NCBI GenBank assembly: GCA_050289485.1
Contig: JBNKFV010000029.1
Span: forward strand, 62,001-126,000
Source: JBNKFV01 sp050289485
GTDB taxonomy: Bacteria > Pseudomonadota > Gammaproteobacteria > Pseudomonadales > Cellvibrionaceae
DNA length: 64,000 nt
Reading direction: 5' to 3'
The position numbers and the translations under genes were made by a program. The stretch's first letter is position 1. The number at the start of each line of letters is the position of its first letter. Below the pieces are notes generated by a model that was not told where the DNA came from, did no database searches, and saw nothing but the letters and a program-made list of their open reading frames with translations. Shown in pieces: positions 34,836-42,944 of the stretch.

Positions 34836-35054
34836 ATGGACCTTAATACCCTGCGCGGTGTGTCAACGATACTGGTAATGATTGCCTTTGCTGGTATCTG
34901 TTGGTGGGCCTTTTCGCCCAGTCGCAAGAAAAAGTTTGATGACGCGGCGAATCTTCCCTTTGCCGATGATGAGCCAAACAAAGACCGCAGCGCGGGAACC
35001 AAAACAGTCTCAGATGCGCGCCAAAACGTATCTGATATAGCAAAGCAGGACTGA
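34836..35054 (+). CDS. ccoQ: cbb3 oxidase small subunit CcoQ
   Basis: A 72-residue protein with one membrane span (about 8-26, W-W-A-F at its end) and a short charged tail. CcoQ stabilises the complex in other bacteria. It lies five bases after ccoO and two before ccoP, which supports tight coupling. Confidence 0.92.
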   Translation: MDLNTLRGVSTILVMIAFAGICWWAFSPSRKKKFDDAANLPFADDEPNKDRSAGTKTVSDARQNVSDIAKQD

Positions 35055-35056
35055 TT

Positions 35057-35959
35057 ATGAGTACTTTTTGGAGCTTTTGGATTATTGGTCTGACCCTGAC
35101 AAATCTGGCCTTGATTTTATGGGTGTTGCTGGCCAACAGAAAGGTAGCGGTACGTGATGACGTCGATCCCGAAAACCGCACAACTGGGCACGTTTACGAT
35201 GGCATTGAAGAATACGATAACCCGTTGCCCAAGTGGTGGTTCCAGGGTTTTGTGGCGTCGTTGGTGTTCACCGCAATTTATCTGGCACTGTACCCAGGCC
35301 TGGGTAGCTACAAAGGTTTGCTGGGTTGGACATCGCACAACCAGTTGGAGCGGGAGCAGGAAAAAGCTCGCGAAACCTATGAAGAAACCTTTGGCAAGTA
35401 CATGAAGATGCCGATAGAAGAGGTGGCGCAGGATCCGCGTGCGCTGAAAATGGGCGTGCGCTTGTTTGCCAACAACTGTGCGGTTTGTCATGGCGCTGAT
35501 GCGGGTGGTGCACTGGGCTTTCCGAATCTGACGGACGACGATTGGCTCTATGGCGGTAGCCCTGAGAAAATCAAGGAAACCATTACTCATGGTCGTCAGG
35601 CCGCCATGGCTGCGTGGGGCCCGATATTGGGTGAAGAAAACGTCGTACACGTTGCCGAGTATGTGATTAGCCTGTCAGGCCGTGAACATGACGAAGCTAT
35701 GGCCGAAGAAGGTAGTAAAATCTTTGCGCAGAACTGCGTTGCCTGTCACGGCGTTGATGGTAAAGGCAATCATGTCTTTGGTGCCCCGAACCTGACGGAC
35801 GACACCTGGTTATATGATAGTTCTCCAGCCGGTGTTCGCCAGACGATTCGAAATGGACGCAACGGCAAAATGCCTGCGCAGAAAGACCTGCTGCGAGAAG
35901 ACAAGATCCATTTGTTGGCTGCTTACGTCTACAGCCTCTCCCAGGGTTACTCTAATTAA
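35057..35959 (+). CDS. ccoP: cbb3 oxidase subunit III, diheme cytochrome c
   Basis: The 300-residue protein has two membrane spans (about 5-25 and 62-80) and two c-type heme sites: C141-A-V-C-H145 and C227-V-A-C-H231. It is the entry point for electrons from soluble cytochrome c. It closes the structural operon; a GC hairpin follows before ccoG. Confidence 0.97.
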   Translation: MSTFWSFWIIGLTLTNLALILWVLLANRKVAVRDDVDPENRTTGHVYDGIEEYDNPLPKWWFQGFVASLVFTAIYLALYPGLGSYKGLLGWTSHNQLEREQEKARETYEETFGKYMKMPIEEVAQDPRALKMGVRLFANNCAVCHGADAGGALGFPNLTDDDWLYGGSPEKIKETITHGRQAAMAAWGPILGEENVVHVAEYVISLSGREHDEAMAEEGSKIFAQNCVACHGVDGKGNHVFGAPNLTDDTWLYDSSPAGVRQTIRNGRNGKMPAQKDLLREDKIHLLAAYVYSLSQGYSN

Positions 35960-35966
35960 CCCGAAT

Positions 35967-35991
35967 CGCTGCCTGCACACTGCAGGCAGCG
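35967..35991 (+). other. GC-rich hairpin between ccoP and ccoG
   Basis: A perfect 11-base-pair stem (CGCTGCCTGCA / TGCAGGCAGCG) with a three-base loop and no T tract. It may protect the 3' end of the ccoNOQP message or partly reduce read-through to the assembly genes. Confidence 0.5.
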
Positions 35992-36087
35992 CTCAGACGA
36001 TATTTCTGAAGCTGCTTCCTGGCTTCTTAATCGTGGCACAACCCCTCTTTGTGTCGGGGCTTGTGCCCGGCATAAGAGGTATGCTCC

Positions 36088-37539
36088 GTGAACGAAAAGA
36101 TTGATGTAAAGCCCGCCAAAACGGACGAGAATTCGCATTCTGATGAGATTCGTTACGTTAACCTTTATCAAGCTTCCGACAAGGTTTATATCCGTAAAAT
36201 TTCGGGCTTTTACCAGACATTGAGACGTTACACTGGGTTGCCGCTGATTGCTGGTTTCCTGTTGATGCCCTGGTTGGTGATTGATGGTCGCCCAGCGATG
36301 TATTTCGATTTGCCTGCGCGTCAGTTCCATGTGTTGTGGATGACCTTTTGGCCTCAGGACGGCATGTTGCTGGCCTGGCTGCTGATTATCGCCGCGTTTG
36401 CTCTATTTACGGTGACGGTACTGGTCGGCCGGGTGTGGTGCGGTTTTACTTGCCCGCAAACCGTTTGGACATTGATGTTTATTTGGGCCGAGCACTTTTG
36501 TGAGGGTGACCGGAATAAGCGTATTCGCCTGGACCAGCAACCCTGGACGGCAGAAAAAATGGGGCGCAAAACCGCCAAGCACGGTATCTGGTTGCTCATC
36601 GCCTTTATTACTGGGGCCACCTTTGTTGGTTACTTTGTGCCTATTCGCGAGCTGCTGGCCGGGTTGGTGCCCTACCGCGATGACAACGGCCTGCTGACCT
36701 GGAGTATTCACCCTGCGGCAGCCTTCTGGACCTTCTTCTTTATGGGCATGACCTACCTCAATGCTGGCTGGATGCGTGAGCAGGTTTGTAAATACATGTG
36801 CCCCTATGCACGGTTTCAGTCGGTGATGTACGACACTGATACGCTGGCAGTGCACTACGATATCGATCGTGGTGAAAAGCGCGGGCCGCGCAAACCCGGT
36901 GAAGATTACAAGGCAGAGGGCAAAGGCGATTGTATTGACTGTTCGTGGTGTGTTCAGGTTTGCCCAGTTGATATCGATATCCGCAATGGCTTGCAGTATG
37001 AATGCATTAACTGTGGTTTATGTGTAGACGCCTGTAACAGCGTGATGGATAAAATGCATTATCCTCGCGGACTCATTCGTTTTACTTCTGAAGATCAATT
37101 GAAAAACGGCCACACGCACTTTGTCCGGCCGCGGCTGTTTGGTTATATCACTGCCATGGTGGTGATGGTGGTTGCCTTTGCTTATGTGCTCAGCCAGCGC
37201 GAGCCGGTCTCGGTAGATGTGATTCGTGACCGAGGTGCAAGGCTTTATCGTGTATCAGGCGATCAGGTGCAGAACGTCTATACCGTAAAAATTAATAACA
37301 TGGATCAGAAAGGGCATAATTACGAGATTGCGGTTGAAGGTAACGGTGATTACTCACTTCGCTACCGTCCGATGTATCTCGAAGAGGGTGAAGTCTTTAC
37401 TTTTCCGGTGAGTGTATCTTTGCCCAAAGATCAGGTGCAGAGTAAAAAAGAAAGCATACGCTTTATCGTGACTGCTGTAGACGATGAGGCGATTCATGCT
37501 TCACAGGCAACAGTGTTTATTGCCCCGGCGTCGGATTAA
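36088..37539 (+). CDS. ccoG: Cytochrome oxidase assembly cupric reductase CcoG (RdxA/FixG)
   Basis: A 483-residue membrane protein that reduces Cu(II) for delivery to the cbb3 oxidase in characterised members. It has several spans (about 50-70, 90-110, 165-185, 200-220, 340-360), a C-G-F-T-C-P motif, and a bacterial 8Fe-type ferredoxin domain with C-I-D-C-S-W-C and C-I-N-C-G-L-C. The C-terminal part (about 370-483) is a periplasmic immunoglobulin-like domain. GTG 36088 is the start. Confidence 0.95.
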   Translation: MNEKIDVKPAKTDENSHSDEIRYVNLYQASDKVYIRKISGFYQTLRRYTGLPLIAGFLLMPWLVIDGRPAMYFDLPARQFHVLWMTFWPQDGMLLAWLLIIAAFALFTVTVLVGRVWCGFTCPQTVWTLMFIWAEHFCEGDRNKRIRLDQQPWTAEKMGRKTAKHGIWLLIAFITGATFVGYFVPIRELLAGLVPYRDDNGLLTWSIHPAAAFWTFFFMGMTYLNAGWMREQVCKYMCPYARFQSVMYDTDTLAVHYDIDRGEKRGPRKPGEDYKAEGKGDCIDCSWCVQVCPVDIDIRNGLQYECINCGLCVDACNSVMDKMHYPRGLIRFTSEDQLKNGHTHFVRPRLFGYITAMVVMVVAFAYVLSQREPVSVDVIRDRGARLYRVSGDQVQNVYTVKINNMDQKGHNYEIAVEGNGDYSLRYRPMYLEEGEVFTFPVSVSLPKDQVQSKKESIRFIVTAVDDEAIHASQATVFIAPASD

Positions 37540-37651
37540 CGCTTTTGGGTGGCGGCTTGTATAATGCAGGCCGCATAAACTCCGGTTGTCGCGAACTGTT
37601 TGCTGGCAATGTGGTCGGAGAGTTTCTTTTTCTCAATGTGACAGGTGGTTT

Positions 37652-38212
37652 GTGGCTAATTACTCGATGACTGATCAGGGCGACTCTGGGCCATGGTACC
37701 GGCAGTTCTGGGCGTGGTTCGTATTAACGCCGTTACTGATTGTTGTTATGGTTGCCGGCACATTTGTGACAGTGGCGTTTAGGTATGCTGACGATGTAGT
37801 GAGTGATAACTACTACAAAGACGGCCGCATGATTAACCAGGTGCTGGAGCAGGACGAAGCGGCGCGGGCCATCAATCTCGGGGGGAGTCTCAATGTGGAT
37901 ACCACGTTGGGAGAAATTCACGCGGCCCTGCACGCAGACACAGAATTGCCCGAGCGCCTGTTGATTGCTTTCAGCCATCCGGTGAGTGAAGATCTTGATC
38001 AGCATTTTATCTTGCGGCGTATGGCACCCGGCCGTTATCGAGCCGATCTAGGCAAGCCTCTGGCCTACCGCTGGTACCTGCGTTTATTTCCTCTGGCCGA
38101 CGGCGTTGAAGATGGCCCCGCTATTACTCATGTATTAGAGCACTCTGCCCCCTGGCGTTTAAGCGGCGAAATAGACCTGCAGAAAGGCTCAGTGATTCAG
38201 TTTGCACGGTAG
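37652..38212 (+). CDS. ccoH: cbb3 oxidase assembly protein FixH/CcoH
   Basis: A protein of about 186 residues with one N-terminal membrane span (F-V-L-T-P-L-L-I-V-V-M region) and the family's D-D-V-V-S-D-N-Y-Y-K-D-G stretch, followed by a periplasmic beta domain. It stabilises the oxidase during assembly. GTG 37652 was chosen for the nearby AGGTGG; ATG 37667 is equally possible. Confidence 0.9.
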   Translation: MANYSMTDQGDSGPWYRQFWAWFVLTPLLIVVMVAGTFVTVAFRYADDVVSDNYYKDGRMINQVLEQDEAARAINLGGSLNVDTTLGEIHAALHADTELPERLLIAFSHPVSEDLDQHFILRRMAPGRYRADLGKPLAYRWYLRLFPLADGVEDGPAITHVLEHSAPWRLSGEIDLQKGSVIQFAR

Positions 38213-38236
38213 GCCCTAGGTGCCAGCCGGATAGCG

Positions 38237-40756
38237 ATGATGCCCAATTCCTGTTTTCATTGTGGGCTGCCTGTCCCCAGCGGTGAGCCTTTTCAGGCTT
38301 TAGTGCAAGGGCAGATGCAGCTGTTTTGCTGCCCCGGTTGTCAGGCTGTCGCGCAGGCAATTGATGCCGGTGGCCTCTCCCATTATTACCAATACCGCAC
38401 CCAGAGTAATCTCAAACCTGCCAACCAGACCACGCAATTCAACGTTTACGACACGCCGTCGGTGCAGGGCGAGTTTACTGAGACGCTGCCCGATGGTCAG
38501 CGTGAGTCGCACCTGCTCATTGAGGGTATCAGTTGCGCAGCGTGTGTTTGGTTGCTGGAGAAGCATGTTGGTTATCTAGACGGTGTCACCGAGGTGCGGG
38601 TGAATGCCTCTACTCATCGTGCACGGATTGTCTGGCAGGCTGATAGAGTTTCACTCAGTGCAATTTTTGCCGCGATTAGCGAAGTGGGATATCAGCCCCT
38701 ACCTGCCACCCAGAACCAACAGCAGGCGGTGCGCCAGCGGGAAAGCCGTTTGGCATTAATGCGTTTGGCGGTGGCGGGTTTTGGCATGATGCAGGTTGGC
38801 ATGGCTGCCACTGCGCTCTACGCCGGTGCCGGTGACGAGTGGGAGGTTCTCCTGCGTTGGGTGAGTTTGTTGATTGCCACTCCCGTCGTATTGTTTTCTG
38901 CGCAGCCATTCTACCGTGCCGCGTGGCGCAGCTTGGTACATAAACATCTGACCATGGATGTGCCGGTATCTATCGCCATTTTAGGCGCTTACGCCGCCAG
39001 TGCCTGGTCCACGTTGAAAGGTGGCGGCGAGGTCTACTTCGACTCTGTGTCCATGTTTACCTTCTTTTTGCTGCTCGGTCGCTTTATGGAAATGCGTATC
39101 CGGCACCGTAATGGTTTGGCGAATGAGAGTCTTAGCCAGTTGATTCCACTGGCGGTAAATCGTGTTAAGCCGTCGCCAGATATGGATGAGCGGCAAAGTG
39201 GCGCTCAGTCCGCCAGCACCGTTAGTGCCCACGCTGAATGTGAAACCGTGGCCGTGCGCGAACTCAGCCCCGGTGACTGGGTAGAAGTTGCCAGTGGCGA
39301 CAACATTCCCTGCGATGGCGAAATTGTTGCCGGTATTACAACGGTTGATGAGTCCTTACTTACAGGGGAGTCAACGGCTATCAGCAAAAAGCCGGGCGAT
39401 CAGGTAGTGGCGGGCAGTATGAATCTGGGGCATCGTTTAATCGTTTGTGTGACGGCAGTCGGGCGTGGTACTCGTTTAAATGCCATTGAACGACTGGTGG
39501 AAAATGGCCGCCAGTACAAACCTTTGCAGGTTGCCATGGCGGACCATGTGGCGGGTTACTTTGTTGCTGCGGTGTTGCTGGTGTCGCTGGTAGTAGGGTT
39601 TGTCTGGTGGCAGATCGACAGTGAGAAAGCGGTATGGGTCGTGCTATCCGTGCTGGTGGTAACCTGCCCTTGCGCCTTGTCGCTGGCGACGCCGGTGGCG
39701 CTCACGGCAGCGCTCAACCGCCTGCGCAGACAGGGATTATTGATTACCCGTGGCCACGTGCTGGAAGCCCTTAACCGCATTGATCATGTCATCTTTGATA
39801 AAACTGGCACCCTCACGGAAGGCCGCCCGCAGCTGCAAAGCGTTGTGTTTAGCGCTGCGGGCGAGCAACACTTTGCATCGTTGTCCACTGATCAGTCGCT
39901 TCGCGATAGGGCCGTGGCAGTGATTGCAGCACTGGAGGCAGGTTCCAACCATCCCATCGGTTGGGCGTTTCGCCCTTGGCAAGGGCAGTGCTTTGCCCGG
40001 CAGATAGTGCAGTATGTAGGTGCTGGAGTTACCGGCACCATCAACGATTGTTGTTACCAGTTTGGTAAAGCCGAGTATATTGGTGTACCCATTGCGCAGG
40101 TGCCTGAGGTGGCGGCAGGTGAGCAAGTGATTTTTCTGGCCAATGCGACTTCCGGCGAAGTACTGGCACACGTCATCTTGCGAGACCGGCTGCGAGTCAG
40201 TGCCAAGGCGGCCGTGGCGGCTTTCATTGAGCAAGGTATAAGCGTTACGCTGCTCAGTGGCGATCAGCCCGGCAGTGTGGCTCAGGTTGCGAATGAGTTG
40301 CAGATTCCTGAGTATAGGGCAGGGGTTAAGCCGGAAGAAAAGCTGGCTTATGTTGAGGCCTGCCAAGCTCGAGGAGAGGTTGTGCTGATGGTGGGTGATG
40401 GTATTAACGATGTGCCGGTACTGAGTGCTTCCGATGTCTCGGTGGCGATGGGTTCGGCAACTGATCTCGCCAAGGCTCAGGCCGACAGTATTCTTCTCAA
40501 TGCCGATTTGAATTTGCTGCCTGCCACGCTGAGTTACGCGCGAAAAGTTCGCCATGTCATTCGTCAAAACCTTACGTGGGCATTGGCGTATAATGGCTTG
40601 GCATTGCCGTTGGCTGCCATGGGCTGGGTGCCGCCTTATTTGGCTGCCATTGGCATGTCGCTGAGTTCATTAGTCGTTACTGTGAATGCCATGCGTTTAA
40701 ATGAGCAGCCAACTAACACAACTGTAACAGTGCCCTTGCCGGCGCGTGCAGATTGA
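38237..40756 (+). CDS. ccoI: Copper-exporting P-type ATPase of the FixI/CcoI group
   Basis: The 839-residue P1B ATPase exports copper needed to mature the cbb3 oxidase. It starts with a Cys-rich metal domain (C6, C9, C31-C32-P-G-C35) and an HMA-like domain with C100-A-A-C103. Membrane motif C-P-C is at 477-479, phosphorylation D521 in D-K-T-G-T, actuator T-G-E-S, and hinge G-D-G-I-N-D. The long N-terminal Cys region is typical of FixI rather than CopA. It overlaps the ccoS region. Confidence 0.96.
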   Translation: MMPNSCFHCGLPVPSGEPFQALVQGQMQLFCCPGCQAVAQAIDAGGLSHYYQYRTQSNLKPANQTTQFNVYDTPSVQGEFTETLPDGQRESHLLIEGISCAACVWLLEKHVGYLDGVTEVRVNASTHRARIVWQADRVSLSAIFAAISEVGYQPLPATQNQQQAVRQRESRLALMRLAVAGFGMMQVGMAATALYAGAGDEWEVLLRWVSLLIATPVVLFSAQPFYRAAWRSLVHKHLTMDVPVSIAILGAYAASAWSTLKGGGEVYFDSVSMFTFFLLLGRFMEMRIRHRNGLANESLSQLIPLAVNRVKPSPDMDERQSGAQSASTVSAHAECETVAVRELSPGDWVEVASGDNIPCDGEIVAGITTVDESLLTGESTAISKKPGDQVVAGSMNLGHRLIVCVTAVGRGTRLNAIERLVENGRQYKPLQVAMADHVAGYFVAAVLLVSLVVGFVWWQIDSEKAVWVVLSVLVVTCPCALSLATPVALTAALNRLRRQGLLITRGHVLEALNRIDHVIFDKTGTLTEGRPQLQSVVFSAAGEQHFASLSTDQSLRDRAVAVIAALEAGSNHPIGWAFRPWQGQCFARQIVQYVGAGVTGTINDCCYQFGKAEYIGVPIAQVPEVAAGEQVIFLANATSGEVLAHVILRDRLRVSAKAAVAAFIEQGISVTLLSGDQPGSVAQVANELQIPEYRAGVKPEEKLAYVEACQARGEVVLMVGDGINDVPVLSASDVSVAMGSATDLAKAQADSILLNADLNLLPATLSYARKVRHVIRQNLTWALAYNGLALPLAAMGWVPPYLAAIGMSLSSLVVTVNAMRLNEQPTNTTVTVPLPARAD

Positions 40757-40763
40757 GGATACC

Positions 40764-40967
40764 GTGCAAAGTCTTTATTTACTGATTCCCGTTGCTTTAC
40801 TCTTTGTGATTTTGGCCGTGCGTTTTTTGTTCTGGGCGATCAAGTCTGGGCAGTATGACGACCTGAACACAGAGGGGCATCGAATTTTGTTCGATGAGGA
40901 TATGCCCCCCAAAAAAACAGAGAAGAGTGATACAGACGAAACCTCTGCCAACGAGCGTGAGTCGTAA
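40764..40967 (+). CDS. ccoS: cbb3 oxidase assembly protein CcoS
   Basis: A 67-residue single-span protein; M-Q-S-L-Y-L-L-I-P-V-A then F-W-A-I-K-S-G-Q-Y-D-D-L and H-R-I-L-F-D-E-D are the family pattern. GTG 40764 with GAGGA five bases before is chosen over the upstream GTG 40746, which would overlap ccoI. It is needed for cofactor insertion in the oxidase. Confidence 0.93.
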   Translation: MQSLYLLIPVALLFVILAVRFLFWAIKSGQYDDLNTEGHRILFDEDMPPKKTEKSDTDETSANERES

Positions 40968-40973
40968 ATCGCC

Positions 40974-41771
40974 GTGCTGGTCAGTGAACTTTCAGTCGTT
41001 ACCACCGCTTTTCTGCTGGGCCTTGCCGGCAGTGCGCACTGTATGGGCATGTGCGGTGGAATTGCCGGTGCCTTGGGGTTGGCAACCGACAAACAGCGCT
41101 ATGCACGCTGGGTAATCGTATTGGCGTATAACATCGGCCGTACTGTCAGTTATGTGTTTATTTGCCTGTTGTTTTTCACCTTGTTGCACGGTCTTCTGCA
41201 CGTGGCAGAGAGTCAATTGCCGGTAGCGCAGCACTTTTTTTATCTGCGGGTGATTGCCGGCCTGCTTATGGTTGCCATGGGTATGTATCTGGCGCAATGG
41301 TGGATGGGGCTCACCTATCTTGAGCGCATCGGGCAATATGTTTGGCGTTATATTCAACCAATGGGGCAAACGCTTTTTCCTGTTAACAGTCCTGGTAAGG
41401 CCCTGATGTTGGGGATGGTGTGGGGTTGGTTGCCGTGTGGCTTGGTATACAGTGCATTAGCCTACGCCGTGGTGCAGCCAACGGCTGGACTGGCGGCAAC
41501 AACCATGCTGGCTTTTGCTTTGGGTACTGTGCCTGCCATGCTGGCAACCGGTGTGGCGGCGTCGCAGTTTTTACCGATTGTGCAGCGCCCGGCAGTGCGT
41601 CGCTGGCTGGGTATTATCGTGATTGCTTTTGGCCTGTGGACGGCCTGTGTGGCGTTGTATCACGGTCTGGCACCAGGCCATCAGCATAGTGCGGCTGCGC
41701 ACGAACACATGGATATGGAGGATACCGGGCCTGTGAGTAAGCCTGCTGCCAGCGATCATCATCACCATTAA
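40974..41771 (+). CDS. TauE/SafE-UreH family membrane protein with His/Met-rich tail
   Basis: A 265-residue inner-membrane protein with about six spans. The opening G-S-A-H-C-M-G-M-C-G-G and the central W-G-W-L-P-C-G-L-V-Y-S are marks of the cytochrome-biogenesis/UreH-like branch of the family. The tail from about 235 is hydrophilic and carries ten His and two Met, ending in four His. It starts six bases after ccoS with GTG, so it is part of the assembly operon. The place and the metal-ligand residues suggest copper handling; that is inference. Confidence 0.85.
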   Translation: MLVSELSVVTTAFLLGLAGSAHCMGMCGGIAGALGLATDKQRYARWVIVLAYNIGRTVSYVFICLLFFTLLHGLLHVAESQLPVAQHFFYLRVIAGLLMVAMGMYLAQWWMGLTYLERIGQYVWRYIQPMGQTLFPVNSPGKALMLGMVWGWLPCGLVYSALAYAVVQPTAGLAATTMLAFALGTVPAMLATGVAASQFLPIVQRPAVRRWLGIIVIAFGLWTACVALYHGLAPGHQHSAAAHEHMDMEDTGPVSKPAASDHHHH

Positions 41772-41846
41772 CGATAAGGGATTTCGCCATTTGCGTTTAT
41801 ATCACTCGCAAGCTGGCGAGTAGGTATTGTTATTCATACTGCTGTT

Positions 41847-41872
41847 AGGTTAAGGGTATATTAACCTTTTTG
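41847..41872 (+). terminator. Terminator after the cco cluster
   Basis: Stem AGGTTAA / TTAACCT with a seven-base loop and TTTTTG after it, 75 bases past the TauE-like stop. Confidence 0.65.
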
Positions 41873-42019
41873 TTTTAATTTGGCTTTTTCGCTTACTTTT
41901 ATCGTTTTTTCACTGCATAAATACTCACGTTCGGCGAGTTTTCAGTTTCTCATATTAAGGTTTTGTTCAATAAAGCAGCGCTATCTTGCCTGTAAGCATC
42001 CCGCTAGGAGGTTTACATC

Positions 42020-42427
42020 ATGAAAATAGCCAACATTATTATGGCCTGCGGTTTAGGTCTTTTCATCTCAGCCAGTGCCAATGCCGATAGCCTGGGTGTG
42101 ATTTTGTCGTACAGTATTTCCGACGGGCACTATCATCGCGATCACCACAATAGAGACTATTACTACCGAGATCACCACAACAGAGACCATCGCTATCGAG
42201 ATCACCATTCAAAACGCCTGTATTTTTATGATCGCTATAAAGCGAATAGCCGTTTCGACCATTTTGGTGGTGGGCACCCCTATCGTTTGCGTCACGACAG
42301 GCATTATCGTCATGACGACTACGGCCACGGCAAATATCATCATGGTCGCAAACACGGCCATAAACACGGCCATAAACATGGTCATAAACCCAACGGTGGC
42401 CACGGGCACAACAACTGGCGCCATTAA
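42020..42427 (+). CDS. Secreted His-rich tandem-repeat protein
   Basis: A 135-residue protein with a clear signal peptide (cut after A-N-A at 22). The mature part has about 26 histidines. Residues 40-69 form three ten-residue repeats (R-D-H-H-N-R-D-x-x-Y, last one diverged), and 112-123 are three H-G-H-K units. Gly, Arg, Tyr and Asp make up most of the rest; there is no Cys. The ribosome site TAGGAGGT is strong and a terminator follows, so it is a real single gene. No named family is recognised. Metal binding (copper, zinc or nickel) in the periplasm is the natural inference, given the copper-dependent genes just upstream. Confidence 0.82.
   Translation: MKIANIIMACGLGLFISASANADSLGVILSYSISDGHYHRDHHNRDYYYRDHHNRDHRYRDHHSKRLYFYDRYKANSRFDHFGGGHPYRLRHDRHYRHDDYGHGKYHHGRKHGHKHGHKHGHKPNGGHGHNNWRH
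42137..42226 (+). repeat. Three tandem 30-base coding repeats
   Basis: Units of 30 bases each begin CG(C/A)GATCACCA and encode R-D-H-H. The third unit has diverged after its first 12 bases. Confidence 0.75.
42353..42388 (+). repeat. Three tandem 12-base coding repeats
   Basis: CACGGCCATAAA occurs twice exactly and a third time with two silent changes, encoding H-G-H-K three times. Such short units can change in number by slippage. Confidence 0.8.
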
Positions 42428-42455
42428 TGGCAGAGTGGATATGCTGGAAAACGGT

Positions 42456-42480
42456 AAAGGGCTGTTAATCAGCCCTTTTT
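42456..42480 (+). terminator. Terminator after the His-rich gene
   Basis: Stem AAAGGGCTG / CAGCCCTTT with five-base loop and T run, 29 bases after the stop. Confidence 0.9.
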
Positions 42481-42615
42481 GGTTTGCCCGGCGAAGCCGG
42501 TAAACCCGGTAGCTTGAAAGAAAACCATGTCGCCCCGGCCGAGAAGAGTTCGATTGGCAAGGGCGTCACGAGCCAGCGGAGGAAGCGGAAGGACGTCATA
42601 GGCGTGAGCTTCACC

Positions 42616-42843
42616 CTACTCGTTTCGTGCGCATGGCGTGGAGAGCTCAAGTTCACCGGTGTAGTCGATACCATCTTCTTCAAAGTCGTCGTTATAATCA
42701 AAGCTGTTGCCTTGCAGACGCAGGCTGAAATGATCGCTAATAGCGTAGTCGAGTTCCAGGCCAGCACCCAGTGTGCCGCCGCGAACGCTAAGGCCAACAT
42801 CACTTGCCTGTGCACCGGCGCAGCCCAGTGCCTGCAGGCCATT
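42616..42843 (-). pseudogene. Remnant of an outer-membrane beta-barrel protein gene
   Basis: On the minus strand the frame after TAG at 42844-42846 reads a signal-peptide end (A-G-A-Q-A) then S-D-V-G-L-S-V-R-G-G-T-L-G-A-G-L-E-L-D-Y and F-D-Y-N-D-D-F-E-E-D-G-I-D-Y-T-G-E-L. This is the start of the mature part of a small outer-membrane barrel of the kind that begins with a G-T-L-G-x-G-L-E strand. It stops at 42616-42618, after only about 60 mature residues, and the start codon is missing upstream. Sequence beyond about 42645 (left side) is unrelated in that frame. Hence both ends are lost. Confidence 0.7.
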
Positions 42844-42944
42844 CTAATTGGCGTCAACAGGCCCTAGGTGCAAAATATGCGGTGGGTATCACACGTGTGT
42901 GCTTGCCGAGGTGTACCCCGGCAAGCCATTTGTCATCTTGAGAA

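Noticed and set aside
35967..35991. ccoP-ccoG hairpin as a full terminator
   Set aside because: No T tract follows and ccoG is in the same direction, so a stability or partial read-through role is more likely.
42137..42388. Repeats in the His-rich gene as a CRISPR-like array
   Set aside because: Units are contiguous, in frame and encode protein repeats; there are no unique spacers.
42484..42867. A 127-codon plus-strand frame before hemB
   Set aside because: Its right part is antisense to the barrel-protein remnant and its left part matches no family I know; treated as non-coding.
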